A stretch of DNA of 64,000 nt from Caldicoprobacter oshimai DSM 21659 (GCA_000526435.1 JAGB01000001.1:62001-126000); one strand, 5' to 3'; shown: positions 33,874 to 44,097, counted from the first letter of the stretch. The notes: generated by a model from the sequence alone, not told the origin. Program-made: numbers and translations.

Positions 33874-34684
33874 AGAGCGATTGGATGTGCTGCTTGTCAG
33901 GAAAAATTTGATAGAAAGTCGAGAGAAAGCAAAGGCCGCTATAATGGCTGGGCTGGTGTATGTTGGGGGTAAAAAGGTAGACAAGCCTGGAACCCTGGTA
34001 AGGGTTGACGAAGAGGTCACCATCAAAGGAGACCCAATTCCATATGTAAGCCGCGGTGGCCTTAAGCTGGAAAGGGCGCTCAAAGTCTTTAATGTATCCG
34101 TTGAGGGAAGAGTGTTTATTGACGTTGGGGCCTCAACAGGAGGTTTTACGCATTGCCTCCTTCTAAACGGCGCTAAAAAGGTCTATGCAATAGATGTGGG
34201 GTATGGGCAGCTGGCTTGGCAATTGAGGCAAGACCAGCGCGTGGTGGTGATGGAGCGAACCAACATCCGGTATGTCACTCCTGACATGTTTGATGACCCA
34301 ATACAGGGTGCCACAATAGATGTATCGTTTATATCTTTGAAGCTGGTGCTTCCCGTGGTTAAAGAATTAGTCTCCGAGGGCAGCGATATCATAGCTCTCA
34401 TCAAGCCGCAGTTTGAAGCAGGAAGGGAAAAGGTGGGCAAAAAGGGGGTAGTGAAGGACCCACGCGTTCACGCTGAGGTCCTTTTGGGGTTTATAGAGAT
34501 GTGCCGGCAGCTCGGGGTTACACTTTATGATATTACCTATTCCCCCATTACCGGGCCGGAAGGCAACATCGAGTTTCTGGCCCATGTATGCAAAGACGCT
34601 GCCTCCCCGGTCATATATGTGACTCCACAAAGAGCGGAGCAGGTGGTCGAAGAGGCTCACTGGGAACTCTTGCATGGTCAGTGA
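33860..34684 (+). CDS. TlyA family rRNA methyltransferase / haemolysin-like protein
   Basis: The 274-residue product has an S4 RNA-binding domain (RLDVLLVRKNLIESREKAKAAIMAGLVYVGG, residues 6-60) and a FtsJ-like methyltransferase with IDVGASTGGFTHCLLLNGAKKVYAIDVGYGQLAWQ. TlyA proteins 2'-O-methylate rRNA in Mycobacterium; the Bacillus member is YqxC. It usually lies between dxs and nadK in Firmicutes. Confidence 0.93.
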   Translation: MSTSKERLDVLLVRKNLIESREKAKAAIMAGLVYVGGKKVDKPGTLVRVDEEVTIKGDPIPYVSRGGLKLERALKVFNVSVEGRVFIDVGASTGGFTHCLLLNGAKKVYAIDVGYGQLAWQLRQDQRVVVMERTNIRYVTPDMFDDPIQGATIDVSFISLKLVLPVVKELVSEGSDIIALIKPQFEAGREKVGKKGVVKDPRVHAEVLLGFIEMCRQLGVTLYDITYSPITGPEGNIEFLAHVCKDAASPVIYVTPQRAEQVVEEAHWELLHGQ

Positions 34685-34695
34685 GGAGGTGCCGC

Positions 34696-35586
34696 GTGAA
34701 AAACATTGGTGTCATACCCAATTTTTCTAAAGACCCAGGAGGGGTTCAAACCAGTTCCATCGTATCAAAGATAGAGCAAAAGGGAATGCAACCCATCGTC
34801 CTGCCGGAAGTTTATCAGGTTATAAAGGCCGGGAAGGTTGTCGAAAAAGAAGATTTCTACAGCATGTCGGATTTTATATTTGTGTTGGGCGGGGACGGTA
34901 CCCTGCTGAGAGCAGCCAGGCAGGCTTGCAAGTATGGCCTGCCTATTTTGGGTATAAATATGGGACGGCTGGGTTTTCTCACCGAGGTGGAGGTTTCGGA
35001 TATAGACGGGGCGCTTGACTCTCTTCTGTCTGGCGACTATTATATTGAACGGCGTATGATGCTCAAGGCAAAGCTGGTGCGGCAGGGGATGGAGGCGTAT
35101 GAGCTGGTAGCTTTAAATGATATAGCCATTGCTAAAGCCTCTTTTGCGCGGATCATACACCTTAAGGTCTTCATCAACGGCGAGTTTGTGGGGTATTATC
35201 CCGCAGATGGAATTCTGGTATCCAGCCCTACCGGCTCAACGGCTTATTCCTTGTCTGCCGGCGGCCCCATAATCAATCCAGGCATGGAGTGCCTCCTGCT
35301 CACGCCTATATGTCCCCATGCCTTGAGCGCCAGAGCCATCGTCACCGACAGCAAAGACGAGATCAATATAGTGGTGGCTGATAAAAGCCGCGATGTCTTG
35401 CTGACGGTTGATGGACAGGAAGGAGTGCCGGTATACAAGGGGGACAATATAGTCATAACTAAAGCCGAGGTGGAGACCAGGCTTGTACGTATACGGCGGC
35501 GTAGCTTTTTTAACCTGCTCAGGGACAAGATGGCAGAGAGGTTGTCCGATTTGCCAGAGGCAGGAGGAGGTGGGAGAGAGGAATGA
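34696..35586 (+). CDS. nadK: NAD kinase
   Basis: The 296-residue product phosphorylates NAD to NADP. It carries the [11 protein letters not shown] motif, [22 protein letters not shown] and [18 protein letters not shown], all typical. GTG 34696 follows GAGGAGG by six bases and gives [10 protein letters not shown]; the open frame further upstream lies inside tlyA. The stop overlaps argR by four bases. Confidence 0.96.
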   Translation: MKNIGVIPNFSKDPGGVQTSSIVSKIEQKGMQPIVLPEVYQVIKAGKVVEKEDFYSMSDFIFVLGGDGTLLRAARQACKYGLPILGINMGRLGFLTEVEVSDIDGALDSLLSGDYYIERRMMLKAKLVRQGMEAYELVALNDIAIAKASFARIIHLKVFINGEFVGYYPADGILVSSPTGSTAYSLSAGGPIINPGMECLLLTPICPHALSARAIVTDSKDEINIVVADKSRDVLLTVDGQEGVPVYKGDNIVITKAEVETRLVRIRRRSFFNLLRDKMAERLSDLPEAGGGGREE

Positions 35587-36041
35587 AGCTGCAGCGCCAT
35601 GCCAAGATATTGGAACTTATACAGCAAAAGGATATTGAGACACAGGAGGAACTGGCAGAAGAGCTTCGGAACCACGGGTTTGATGTCACTCAGGCTACCG
35701 TATCCCGGGATATCAAGGAATTGCGGCTCATTAAGGTTCTCACTCCTGCGGGGACTTACAAGTACGCCACCATGAGCAAAATAGATTCCCAAAACTGGGA
35801 AAAGTTGATACGCGTCTTTGCTGAGTCGGTTACCTCCATAGACTATGCCAATAATCTGATTGTGGTGAAGACGCTTTCGGGCAATGCACAAGCAGCAGCG
35901 GCGGCCATTGATGCACTTAACTGGCCAGAGATTTTGGGGTGTGTAGCCGGGGATGACACCATCCTTGTGGTGGTGAGAGATGCCGATAAGGCAAAGGATG
36001 TGATGGAGCGTTTCAAAAAGTTGAGCCGCTATACGAGTTGA
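35583..36041 (+). CDS. argR: Arginine repressor ArgR/AhrC
   Basis: The 152-residue hexameric regulator has a winged-helix DNA-binding domain ([49 protein letters not shown]) and the C-terminal arginine-binding part with [31 protein letters not shown]. It represses arginine biosynthesis and activates catabolism when arginine is bound. The argR-recN pair is normal in Firmicutes. Confidence 0.96.
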   Translation: MKLQRHAKILELIQQKDIETQEELAEELRNHGFDVTQATVSRDIKELRLIKVLTPAGTYKYATMSKIDSQNWEKLIRVFAESVTSIDYANNLIVVKTLSGNAQAAAAAIDALNWPEILGCVAGDDTILVVVRDADKAKDVMERFKKLSRYTS

Positions 36042-36087
36042 GGGGATGGCTGCGTGTTGTTTCGATGACAGGTGTGGGGGTGCCTTC

Positions 36088-37836
36088 ATGCTTAGCCACT
36101 TGTCCATACGAAACGTGGCTCTGATTGACAACCTTACAATTGAATTCTGTGATGGGTTCAACGTCCTCACCGGAGAGACCGGTACTGGGAAGTCCATCAT
36201 CGTCGATGCCATAGGGTTGATACTGGGCGAGAGGGCTGACAGAGAGCTGATCCAGAGTGGAAAGGATTATGCCCAGGTAGAAGGCTTGTTTTATTTAAAA
36301 CGCCCCGAAAAGGTAGCACCTATCCTTGAACAGTATGGTGTTCCAATTGAAGATGACGGCACTTTGCTGCTAATGCGCCAGCTTTCGCGCAGCGGTCGAA
36401 ATATATGCCGCATAAACGGACAGATGGTGACCCTCTCCGTCTTAAAAGAGGTAGGACAACACCTGGTGGACATACATGGCCAGCATCAGCATCAATCGCT
36501 GCTTAATGTTGAATACCACATCGAGATTCTGGATCGCCTGGGCGGGGATGTCATAGCTCTGCTTAAGCAGCAGGTGGGGCAGCTGTATTCTCAATGGAAG
36601 GCTGTAAGGCGTGAGATGGAGGAACTGATAAACCTCGAAAGAGATGGGGAACGCATGAAGGACCTTTTAAGCTACCAGATAAACGAAATTGAAGCAGCCA
36701 ATCTGAAAGTGGGTGAGGATGTCGAGCTCGTCAATGAACGCTCTTTGTTGCAGAATGCCGAAAAGATTATGAGTGTGGTTCAGGAGGCCTATGACGTGTT
36801 ATATAGGGGCAGTACTACAGGGACGGCGGTGTTTGACCAGCTGGCCAGCGTGAGGGACCGGTTTGCTCAGATAGCCCAGTTCAACGAGGTCTTTGCGCGT
36901 ATATCGCATGACATTGAAAACATATATTACCAGTTAGAGGACATCATAGACAGGATAAGGAATTACAGGGACAGCTTTGACTATGACCCTGACAGGCTCA
37001 ATGAAATCGAGTCCCGCCTGTCCTTGATCCATTCTTTGAAGAGGAAATATGGCCCTACTATCGAAGAAATCCTGGCGCTTAAAGAGAAACTTCAGCAGCA
37101 GCTGCTTACCATTGAAAGTAGCCAGGAAAAGCTGGAGCAGCTGAGGCTGCAAGAACGCAAAATCTATGGTAAGCTGGTAGAGGCCTGCATTGAGCTTTCA
37201 CGTAAGAGAAGGGAACTGGCTGAGGTGTTCGAGCAGCAGCTGGTGTGTCAACTGAAAGAATTGGGGATGGAGAAGACCAGGTTCAAAGTGGAGATATCGA
37301 GTCCCGACTTGGGCAGCCTTGCTGAAGGCTGGCTTGAAGCATCGGCTTCAAACTACATTACCTCCCAGGGATTTGACAGGGTCGAATTTTTGATATCGCC
37401 CAACCCTGGAGAGCCGCTTAAGCCGCTGGCAAAAATCATATCAGGCGGTGAGATGTCCAGGGTGATGCTGGCTTTCAAGACGGTACTGGCTGAAAAGGAC
37501 GACATACCGACCCTGATCTTTGATGAGATAGATACAGGGATAAGCGGGCGGATAGCCAGCGTGGTGGCCGAAAAGATAAATGAGCTGTCGCGCTCTCATC
37601 AGGTGATATGCATAACACACCTGCCTCAGATTGCCGTCATGGCAGATAAGCACTACAGGATTGAGAAAAAGGTTTGTGATGGGCGCACTGTAACGCATGT
37701 GCACCTATTGGACGATCAGGAACGCCAGATAGAGATAGCCAAATTGATAGGGGGAACGGAGGTCAGCCAGATAGGGCTGGAACACGCACAGGAACTAATT
37801 GATACAGCTCGCAAGATCAAACAAGCGGTAAATTGA
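36088..37836 (+). CDS. recN: DNA repair protein RecN
   Basis: The 582-residue SMC-like ATPase acts in double-strand break repair. It has LSIRNVALIDNLTIEF, Walker A GETGTGKSIIVDAI, a long coiled-coil region, the ABC signature IISGGEMSRVMLAFK and Walker B TLIFDEIDTGISG. ATG 36088 starts the family N-terminus; the frame is open from 36046. A terminator follows directly. Confidence 0.96.
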   Translation: MLSHLSIRNVALIDNLTIEFCDGFNVLTGETGTGKSIIVDAIGLILGERADRELIQSGKDYAQVEGLFYLKRPEKVAPILEQYGVPIEDDGTLLLMRQLSRSGRNICRINGQMVTLSVLKEVGQHLVDIHGQHQHQSLLNVEYHIEILDRLGGDVIALLKQQVGQLYSQWKAVRREMEELINLERDGERMKDLLSYQINEIEAANLKVGEDVELVNERSLLQNAEKIMSVVQEAYDVLYRGSTTGTAVFDQLASVRDRFAQIAQFNEVFARISHDIENIYYQLEDIIDRIRNYRDSFDYDPDRLNEIESRLSLIHSLKRKYGPTIEEILALKEKLQQQLLTIESSQEKLEQLRLQERKIYGKLVEACIELSRKRRELAEVFEQQLVCQLKELGMEKTRFKVEISSPDLGSLAEGWLEASASNYITSQGFDRVEFLISPNPGEPLKPLAKIISGGEMSRVMLAFKTVLAEKDDIPTLIFDEIDTGISGRIASVVAEKINELSRSHQVICITHLPQIAVMADKHYRIEKKVCDGRTVTHVHLLDDQERQIEIAKLIGGTEVSQIGLEHAQELIDTARKIKQAVN

Positions 37837-37839
37837 CAT

Positions 37840-37868
37840 AAAAGGGCTAAATGCCCTTTTATTTTTTT
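37840..37868 (+). terminator. Rho-independent terminator after recN
   Basis: AAAAGGGC (37840-37847) and GCCCTTTT (37853-37860) form a perfect stem with loop TAAAT, followed by ATTTTTTT. Confidence 0.92.
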
Positions 37869-37971
37869 GCCTTTTTTTGCACTGCAACGCTCTGAATAAT
37901 TCGTTTTTTTTGAGGTTAACTTAAGTTTATGAATCTCAATTCAACAAATAGGACAGGAGAATGTGGCAGCT

Positions 37972-39270
37972 ATGGAGAGATGTAGAACTAAGAAACTGGT
38001 AGGAATATTTCTGGCATTGATATTTTTATTTATAAACTATTCTCCCTGGATTCAGAACCTGAGGAATATACCTTCTGAGCTTCAAATTTTTGAGGGCGAT
38101 GCCCACATCCTCAATATCGGGTTACCGCTTACTGTAAAGATTGAAACCGACAACGTCAATGTTCTAAAATTTAACGGCAATTCCCTGAAGGACCAGCCCA
38201 ATTACAACATGGCACGGCCTTTAGCTATACAAACGGTAAACGAAGGCAGCGCTGAACTCATATTTAAACTCTTTGGCGTTATCCCCATCAAGCAGATGAA
38301 GGTGAAAGTGGAGCCGGCCAAAAGGGTATTTCCCGGCGGTAACTCTATAGGCGTTTCCATGTATACCCAGGGAGCCCTGGTAGTTGGCATATCCGAGGTC
38401 ATGGACCCTGAGGGGTTCACCCATTATCCGGCTAGCGAAGCCGGTTTGAGGCCAGGCGATGTAATTGAAAAGGTCAACGGCATCACGGTAGAAAATGCAG
38501 ATCACCTTTCAAGGCTGGTAAATCAGGTAAAGGAAAAGGGACTTGAGTTGGAAGTGAGAAGGGGTAACACCATATTCAAAACCCATATAGTGCCTGTTAG
38601 GGATATGCACGACTCAAAGTACAGGCTGGGTATCTGGGTGCGCGACAGCACTGCCGGGGTTGGTACACTTACATTTTACGACCCTGATACCGGATGCTTT
38701 GGCGCTCTGGGCCATGCTATTACAGATATCGACACCGGCGTTTTGCTGTCGGTAAAAAATGGCGAAATAGTGCAGTCCACCATAATAGATGTCAAACAGG
38801 GCAGGCGCGGTGAACCGGGGGAGCTCAAAGGCGTCTTTTCAAGTAAGCAAAGAGCTATAGGCAATATCCTACGTAATACCCAGTACGGGATATACGGAAA
38901 GATGTACCGTCCTTTGCCAGAGTTTTACTATGACAGGCCGCTGCCGGTATGTTCCCAGTACGATGTAAAGGTAGGTAAGGCAAGCATACTGACCACGGTG
39001 GACGAAGAGGGTGTAAAAGAGTTTGAAATTCGAATAGTCAAGGTAAACGTTCAACAGCATCCCAGCTCCAAGGGGATGGTCATAGAGATTACAGACCCCG
39101 AACTGCTTGCGCGAACCGGGGGGATTGTGCAGGGGATGAGCGGCAGTCCAATTATTCAGGATGGAAAGATTGTAGGTGCCATTACGCACGTATTTGTAAA
39201 TAACCCTAAAAGGGGATACGGGATATTCATAGAGTGGATGCTGAAGGAATGCCAGAAAATCCTCGATTAA
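37972..39270 (+). CDS. spoIVB: SpoIVB peptidase
   Basis: The 432-residue product has an N-terminal membrane helix (KKLVGIFLALIFLFINYSPW), a PDZ domain (residues 125-200, EAGLRPGDVIEKVNGITVENADHL) and the S55 serine protease domain with the His in GCFGALGHAITD and the Ser in GIVQGMSGSPIIQDGKIVGAITHVF. It is secreted from the forespore to trigger processing of pro-sigma-K. GTG 37963 is also in frame; AGGAG at 37955-37959 lies twelve bases from ATG 37972. Its target sigK is in the same window. Confidence 0.96.
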   Translation: MERCRTKKLVGIFLALIFLFINYSPWIQNLRNIPSELQIFEGDAHILNIGLPLTVKIETDNVNVLKFNGNSLKDQPNYNMARPLAIQTVNEGSAELIFKLFGVIPIKQMKVKVEPAKRVFPGGNSIGVSMYTQGALVVGISEVMDPEGFTHYPASEAGLRPGDVIEKVNGITVENADHLSRLVNQVKEKGLELEVRRGNTIFKTHIVPVRDMHDSKYRLGIWVRDSTAGVGTLTFYDPDTGCFGALGHAITDIDTGVLLSVKNGEIVQSTIIDVKQGRRGEPGELKGVFSSKQRAIGNILRNTQYGIYGKMYRPLPEFYYDRPLPVCSQYDVKVGKASILTTVDEEGVKEFEIRIVKVNVQQHPSSKGMVIEITDPELLARTGGIVQGMSGSPIIQDGKIVGAITHVFVNNPKRGYGIFIEWMLKECQKILD

Positions 39271-39350
39271 TGCGGAAGTTTGGTGTTTCTCCACGGCGGC
39301 AGATCTGGCAAAAAAAGTGGTAAACCGACAATTGTTTTTTTAAGGCACAG

Positions 39351-39377
39351 GCAGGAAATTTTATGCATCTGTCGAAT
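39351..39377 (+). promoter_or_regulatory. Sigma-H promoter of spo0A with overlapping 0A-box-like site
   Basis: GCAGGAAAT (39351-39359) and GTCGAAT (39371-39377), 11 bases apart, match the Bacillus sigma-H consensus (RnAGGAwWW, 11-12 bp, RnnGAAT). TGTCGAA (39370-39376), the core of the Spo0A recognition site, overlaps the -10. In Bacillus, spo0A is also transcribed by sigma-H during sporulation. Confidence 0.7.
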
Positions 39378-39438
39378 AAAGATTAGATAAAAGATGGTCG
39401 GAGTTTGTATGTTTTGATTGATGGGGGGTATATTTACA

Positions 39439-40278
39439 ATGAAAAATAATATAAAAGTGTTGTTAGCGGATGATAACAGGGAATTCTGTGATATTATCAG
39501 TGAGTATTTGGAGAAACAGGATGATATGGAAGTTGTGGGAATAGCAAACGATGGAATAGAGGTTCTTGAGATGGTTCCCAAAATAAAGCCGGATGTAATC
39601 GTTCTGGATATCATAATGCCCCATCTCGATGGGTTGGGTGTCTTGGAACGGTTGAATAGCCACGATTTAGAGCAACCACCAAAAATTATAGTATTATCGG
39701 CGGTTGGGCAAGACAAGATTACCCAGCGCGCCATCGCACTGGGGGCAGACTATTATATGGTTAAGCCCTTTGATATGGAAGTGTTTGTGAGAAGGATCCG
39801 CGAGGTGGTACTGGGGCTCTCGCCCGATGTGGGAACACATGTATTTTCTGTCAGCCAGTCGGCCCAGAGCTACCAGGCTTCAATTCCTACATTGAACAGG
39901 CGTGTCTATGAGAGGCAGTCTTCAATTGAGGCCGATGTCACCAACATCATCCATGAGATAGGGGTACCTGCTCACATTAAAGGGTATCATTACTTGAGAG
40001 AGGCTATACTGCTGGTGATAAACAACATGGACCTTCTAGGAGGAATTACCAAGGAGCTTTATCCCATGATTGCCGAGAAATTCAATACCACCCCCAGCAG
40101 AGTGGAAAGGGCTATACGCCATGCTATCGAGGTGGCATGGAACAGGGGCCGCATAGAGACCATAAACAAGATATTTGGATATACCGTCCATGATGAAAAG
40201 GGCAAGCCCACCAATGGTGAGTTCATCGCCATGATAGCTGACAGGCTGAGGCTGCAGATGAAATTTTCGGCTCACTAG
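39439..40278 (+). CDS. spo0A: Sporulation transcription factor Spo0A
   Basis: The 279-residue master regulator has a receiver domain ([13 protein letters not shown], phosphorylated Asp in [25 protein letters not shown]) and the Spo0A-specific C-terminal DNA-binding domain with [18 protein letters not shown] and [26 protein letters not shown] 39439 was chosen because GGGGGG lies ten bases upstream and [11 protein letters not shown] is the family N-terminus; ATG 39418 and 39421 are in frame. The spoIVB-spo0A order is conserved across spore formers. Confidence 0.97.
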   Translation: MKNNIKVLLADDNREFCDIISEYLEKQDDMEVVGIANDGIEVLEMVPKIKPDVIVLDIIMPHLDGLGVLERLNSHDLEQPPKIIVLSAVGQDKITQRAIALGADYYMVKPFDMEVFVRRIREVVLGLSPDVGTHVFSVSQSAQSYQASIPTLNRRVYERQSSIEADVTNIIHEIGVPAHIKGYHYLREAILLVINNMDLLGGITKELYPMIAEKFNTTPSRVERAIRHAIEVAWNRGRIETINKIFGYTVHDEKGKPTNGEFIAMIADRLRLQMKFSAH

Positions 40279-40436
40279 TATTGGTTCACTAGAGTAGTGT
40301 TAAAAGAGATCTGATGGGTGCCGTGGATGAATTGTGAGTTTAATCACCGAACTTTTTATAATGCCACCGCTATAAATGGTGATTAGTTCAATGTAAATGG
40401 CGTAAACTCTAGCGCCTCATACTGGGATATGTCAAG

Positions 40437-40467
40437 GGCAGCGAAAAATTCGCTGCCTTATTTTTTA
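40437..40467 (+). terminator. Rho-independent terminator after spo0A
   Basis: GGCAGCGAA (40437-40445) pairs perfectly with TTCGCTGCC (40449-40457) around AAA and is followed by TTATTTTTTA. The 158-base gap after spo0A holds in addition an 8-bp inverted repeat (TAATCACC at 40341, GGTGATTA at 40378) but no gene that I can support. Confidence 0.92.
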
Positions 40468-40548
40468 TGCATATTTAATGTGGTAATGCAAACCATATAT
40501 GTATGGATATTGATTTACAACCAATGGAAGCCGAGGGTGTTGGATTTT

Positions 40549-41667
40549 ATGATTAAAGGTCGAGCAAAGAAGGACAGGCGCACCAAAAACCTCATTGGAC
40601 GGCTTATGCCGGGCGATATAGCGGTGATATACCATCAAGACCTGGATGAGGTTGCGGCCTTACATCTGGTGGAAAAAAGGGTAAAGGCCGTCATAAATGG
40701 AGCTTTGTCCATAAGTGGACGATATCCCAACCAGGGGCCAAAAATCCTTTCAGAGGCAGGTATACCCATTATCGACAATATTGGCCAGGAAGCCTTTGAT
40801 CATATACAGGACGAGGATTATCTAGAGATAGATGAGAAAGGCCTGTGGGTAAACCACAGGTATTTGTGCGATGTCAAGTTCCTGGATAAGGATGAAGTGG
40901 AGAAGAAGATGAAGGAGGCCAGCGAAAACATATGGAGAGTACTCCGCGAGTTCATAGATAACACTTTGGACTATGCTGAAAAGGAAAAGGAGATGGTGAT
41001 TGGCCCTGTAAAGGTGCCACCCATCAAGACCAGGATGGAAAAGCGCCATGTGCTCATAGTGGCAAGGGGTAGAAACTATATTGAGGATTTAAAGGCCATA
41101 CGCTCATATATCGATGAGGTACGCCCCGTGATGATTGGCGTGGATGGCGGAGGAGATGCATTGTTGGAGTTTGGCTACAAGCCCGACATAATAATAGGCG
41201 ATATGGACAGCGTCAGCGATCGCTGTTTAAAAAGCTGTGGCGAAATCGTTGTGCATGCCTATCCCGATGGGCGTTGCCCTGGCATGGAACGAATCCGGGC
41301 CCTGGGGCTGGAAGCAGTCGCATTTCCATTTCCGGGTACAAGCGAGGACGTAGCCATGATACTGGCTTATGAGAATAAAGCCGAGTTGATAGTCATGGTG
41401 GGCAGCCATAATAGCATGATTGACTTTCTGGAAAAGGGGAGAAAGGGAATGGCCAGCACTCTGCTGGTGAGGATGAAGGTGGGATACAAGGTGGTTGATG
41501 CCAAAGGCGTGAGCGAGCTCTATAAAAATCGCATTCAGCCCGGATATATAGCTGCTATATTTGCCGCAGCCATGTTTCCCATTCTGCTCATAGCGCGCAT
41601 GTCACCGCAGATTCAGGACTTATATCAGCTGATAGCGCTTCGTATAAAGCTATTACTCGGTCTGTAG
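40549..41667 (+). CDS. steA: SteA-like cytokinetic ring protein
   Basis: The 372-residue product starts MIKGRAKKDRRTKNLIGRLMPGDIAVIYHQDLDEVAA, the SteA-family N-terminus, and holds a thiamine pyrophosphokinase-like domain with PDIIIGDMDSVSD near residue 220. Two membrane segments lie at the C-terminus. SteA works with SteB at the division septum in corynebacteria. The frame is open from 40429, but that part runs through the spo0A terminator stem, so ATG 40549 (GAGGGTG about nine bases upstream) is the real start. Confidence 0.85.
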   Translation: MIKGRAKKDRRTKNLIGRLMPGDIAVIYHQDLDEVAALHLVEKRVKAVINGALSISGRYPNQGPKILSEAGIPIIDNIGQEAFDHIQDEDYLEIDEKGLWVNHRYLCDVKFLDKDEVEKKMKEASENIWRVLREFIDNTLDYAEKEKEMVIGPVKVPPIKTRMEKRHVLIVARGRNYIEDLKAIRSYIDEVRPVMIGVDGGGDALLEFGYKPDIIIGDMDSVSDRCLKSCGEIVVHAYPDGRCPGMERIRALGLEAVAFPFPGTSEDVAMILAYENKAELIVMVGSHNSMIDFLEKGRKGMASTLLVRMKVGYKVVDAKGVSELYKNRIQPGYIAAIFAAAMFPILLIARMSPQIQDLYQLIALRIKLLLGL

Positions 41668-41678
41668 GTGGAGGAACC

Positions 41679-42515
41679 ATGTTGCATCTTAAATACTACA
41701 TCATCCTGCTAATCGGAATATTTCTTGCGCTGGGACTTGGAATTTTGATTGGCGTAACGCTTGAGAACAACAACGTGCTGGAAAATCAACAGGAACTCAT
41801 CATTCGTCAAATAGAAAGGGAATTTGAGGCTTTAAGAAACGAGGCTGACATGCTCAAAAAAACTCTGGCTGCGTTAGAAGAACAGAAAGCCCAGGCAGAC
41901 TCTACCTGTGAATATTTATTCTCTCGGCTTATAGAGGACAGGTTGCACGGCCTTAAGGTTTCAATTATAAGGCTGGGTCAGGGCGATATTGCTCCTGACT
42001 TGATACAGCTCTTGAAGCTGGCCGGAGCGTCGGTTGAGTCCAGCATAACCGTTCAGACCGATTTATATGCAAGGCAGGATTTGAGCGCAGCGTTGGAAGC
42101 TTTTTTGCCGAATGGCCAGGACGGTATGGAGAGAAACGGCTTTCACCGTATAGTTGCCGGCGAGTTGGTCTCAAGCCTTATTGAGGGGGCATTTACGCCG
42201 CTATCCGTTCGATTAAAGGAGATGAATCTAATTCAAGCTTCCAGCAACCTCAAGCAAAGCAGCGATGTGGTCATATTGAGCGGCAATGGAAAGAATAAAG
42301 AGGCACAATCTTTGGAAGAAGGCAGTTTTGATATTGTGCTCATTCAAACTGCGCTCAATATGGGACTGCCCGTTGTGGCGGTAGAGCCATCCTCGGTGGA
42401 GAAGAGCGCTATTTCAGAATACGAGGAGTTGGGGGTTTCAACCGTGAGAGATATCGACACGATTTACGGCAAGCTGGCGTTGATATCGATACTGGAAGCC
42501 AATAAGCCCGAGTAA
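41679..42515 (+). CDS. SteB/MctB-like membrane protein
   Basis: The 278-residue protein has a single N-terminal membrane helix (YYIILLIGIFLALGLGILIGV), a coiled-coil (residues 30-75) and an extracytoplasmic domain. Family members are SteB of corynebacteria (partner of SteA) and MctB of mycobacteria, which is tied to copper resistance. The steA-steB pairing supports a divisional or envelope role here. It follows steA by 11 bases. Confidence 0.8.
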   Translation: MLHLKYYIILLIGIFLALGLGILIGVTLENNNVLENQQELIIRQIEREFEALRNEADMLKKTLAALEEQKAQADSTCEYLFSRLIEDRLHGLKVSIIRLGQGDIAPDLIQLLKLAGASVESSITVQTDLYARQDLSAALEAFLPNGQDGMERNGFHRIVAGELVSSLIEGAFTPLSVRLKEMNLIQASSNLKQSSDVVILSGNGKNKEAQSLEEGSFDIVLIQTALNMGLPVVAVEPSSVEKSAISEYEELGVSTVRDIDTIYGKLALISILEANKPE

Positions 42516-42557
42516 GATAGCAGAGCCTGTCTTGTCATCTGAAGGAGGGCATATCAA

Positions 42558-43265
42558 ATGGATAATCGGGATGTGGGGATCGTCATTCCGGCGTATAACG
42601 AGGAACAGCGCATTGGCACCACTTTAAGGGCGCTGAAGAGCCTCCCATGGGTTCGCGAGGTTGTGGTGGTGGATGACGGATCAACCGATAATACAGCCCA
42701 GGTGGCGCTGAGGGAAGGTGCAAGCCTCATAAAGCTGGCGCGAAACCATGGCAAGGGATATGCTTTACGTCAGGGATTAAAAGCTGTATCCAGCCCCATT
42801 GTGCTGGTTTTGGATGCCGACCTGGGGCAGAGCGCCATTGAGGCGGCAAAGCTGATACAGCCCATCAGGGAAGGCATGGCTGATGTGGCAATTGCGCGAT
42901 TTGCGGCTCTACCCGACAGACACGGCTTTGGCCTGGTAAAGGGGCTGTCCAGAATAGGGGTACGGCTTTTGACGGGAAAGGATTTGAATGCCGTGCTTTC
43001 GGGCCAGCGCGCTTTCAGAAGAGAGGCCATAAACCCGGAGTTTTTTAAATATAAGAGGTTTGGCATAGAATTTGGGATGACGGTGGATTTGCTCAATCAT
43101 GGTCTCAGGATATGCGAGGTGGACGTTGAGATGTCCCATCGCGTCACAGGGTTGGACCTTGCAGGGATACTGCACAGGGCAAAGCAGTTTAAGGACATAT
43201 TTGCCGTTCTGATGGTCAAGCTGTGGGAAAAGGCGGGGGCGAAAAAGGTCTATGAGGTTGATTGA
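42558..43265 (+). CDS. Family 2 glycosyltransferase
   Basis: The 235-residue product has the GT-A core: VGIVIPAYNEEQRIGTTLRAL, DDGSTDNTAQ, LDADLGQS (DxD-like motif) and QRAFRREAI in the acceptor region. It lacks a transmembrane segment. It likely transfers a sugar onto a lipid or sugar acceptor; the next gene encodes a membrane phosphoglycosyl transferase-like protein and is translationally coupled. Confidence 0.87.
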   Translation: MDNRDVGIVIPAYNEEQRIGTTLRALKSLPWVREVVVVDDGSTDNTAQVALREGASLIKLARNHGKGYALRQGLKAVSSPIVLVLDADLGQSAIEAAKLIQPIREGMADVAIARFAALPDRHGFGLVKGLSRIGVRLLTGKDLNAVLSGQRAFRREAINPEFFKYKRFGIEFGMTVDLLNHGLRICEVDVEMSHRVTGLDLAGILHRAKQFKDIFAVLMVKLWEKAGAKKVYEVD

Positions 43266-44097
43266 TCAAATTGCGTTGCTGGTGCTGGCTTGCTTTGGTG
43301 CGCGTTTTTTTATGCTTCGTATCTTTAAAATGCTGAAAGCCAGGGGAATGATTGTAAAAAATTATAGGGGGCAGCCTGTTGTCACATCCATGGGCTTGAC
43401 CTTCATCTTTCCATGCGCCTTGAGCATCATCCCCTTTATGGTTGCAGGAATTGAGCCGGAACATATGGCTTTTTTAATAGTTGTCACCTCGCTGGTATTG
43501 GTCGGCTTTATAGACGATGTGCTGGGGGATGCAACCATAAAGGGCATAAAGGGTCATGTGGCTGAACTCATTAAGGGCAGGATATCTACAGGGGGAGTCA
43601 AGCTCATAATAACGGTATTGGTGGGGATGTTTGTATCCTGCTGTTATCACAAAAGCCTGATAGCCTGGGGAGTTTATGCGCTGTTATTTTCGCTGCTTGT
43701 CAATTTCATAAATCTTATGGATTTAAGGCCGGGGCGCGCCATTAAAGCATTTCTGCTGGCCGTTATTTTCTTCATGATGTTAGGGGGATTTTCAAATGTT
43801 TGGATAGTAATGCCGGTTTTGGCTGCTCTACCCTTTTATATGAAAGGTGAGATGGAGGAGAAGTACATGCTGGGAGATACAGGGGCCAATCTTTTAGGGG
43901 GAATAGCCGGTTTTTACGCCGTCAAAGCTGTACCATTGGCGCCGGCAGCTGTGATGGCGGCGGTGCTGCTGTCAATTCATGTGATAGCCGAGTACTACTC
44001 TCTATCCAGATTTATAGAGTCGATTCCCGTGCTGCGGTTTATCGATCAATTGTGGAGGTTGAAAACAGATGGGGATACAGGCATGGATAGAGCTTAA
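43252..44097 (+). CDS. MraY/WecA-like phosphoglycosyl transferase family membrane protein
   Basis: The 281-residue polytopic protein keeps family motifs: GFIDDVLGD (the Asp-Asp site), NFINLMDLRPGRA and MLGDTGANLLG, as in the UDP-HexNAc:polyprenol phosphate transferases. Substrate cannot be told from sequence. It starts at ATG 43252 within the end of the GT2 gene and overlaps the next gene by 29 bases. Confidence 0.8.
   Translation: MRLIDQIALLVLACFGARFFMLRIFKMLKARGMIVKNYRGQPVVTSMGLTFIFPCALSIIPFMVAGIEPEHMAFLIVVTSLVLVGFIDDVLGDATIKGIKGHVAELIKGRISTGGVKLIITVLVGMFVSCCYHKSLIAWGVYALLFSLLVNFINLMDLRPGRAIKAFLLAVIFFMMLGGFSNVWIVMPVLAALPFYMKGEMEEKYMLGDTGANLLGGIAGFYAVKAVPLAPAAVMAAVLLSIHVIAEYYSLSRFIESIPVLRFIDQLWRLKTDGDTGMDRA

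Noticed and set aside
37893-37923. Sigma-G promoter for spoIVB (TGAATA plus TAACTTA)
   Set aside because: The -35 is perfect, but the -10 matches the consensus at only about three of seven positions.
40429-40548. Upstream extension of steA
   Set aside because: The bases include the spo0A terminator stem, and SteA homologues start at the MIKGRAKKD position.
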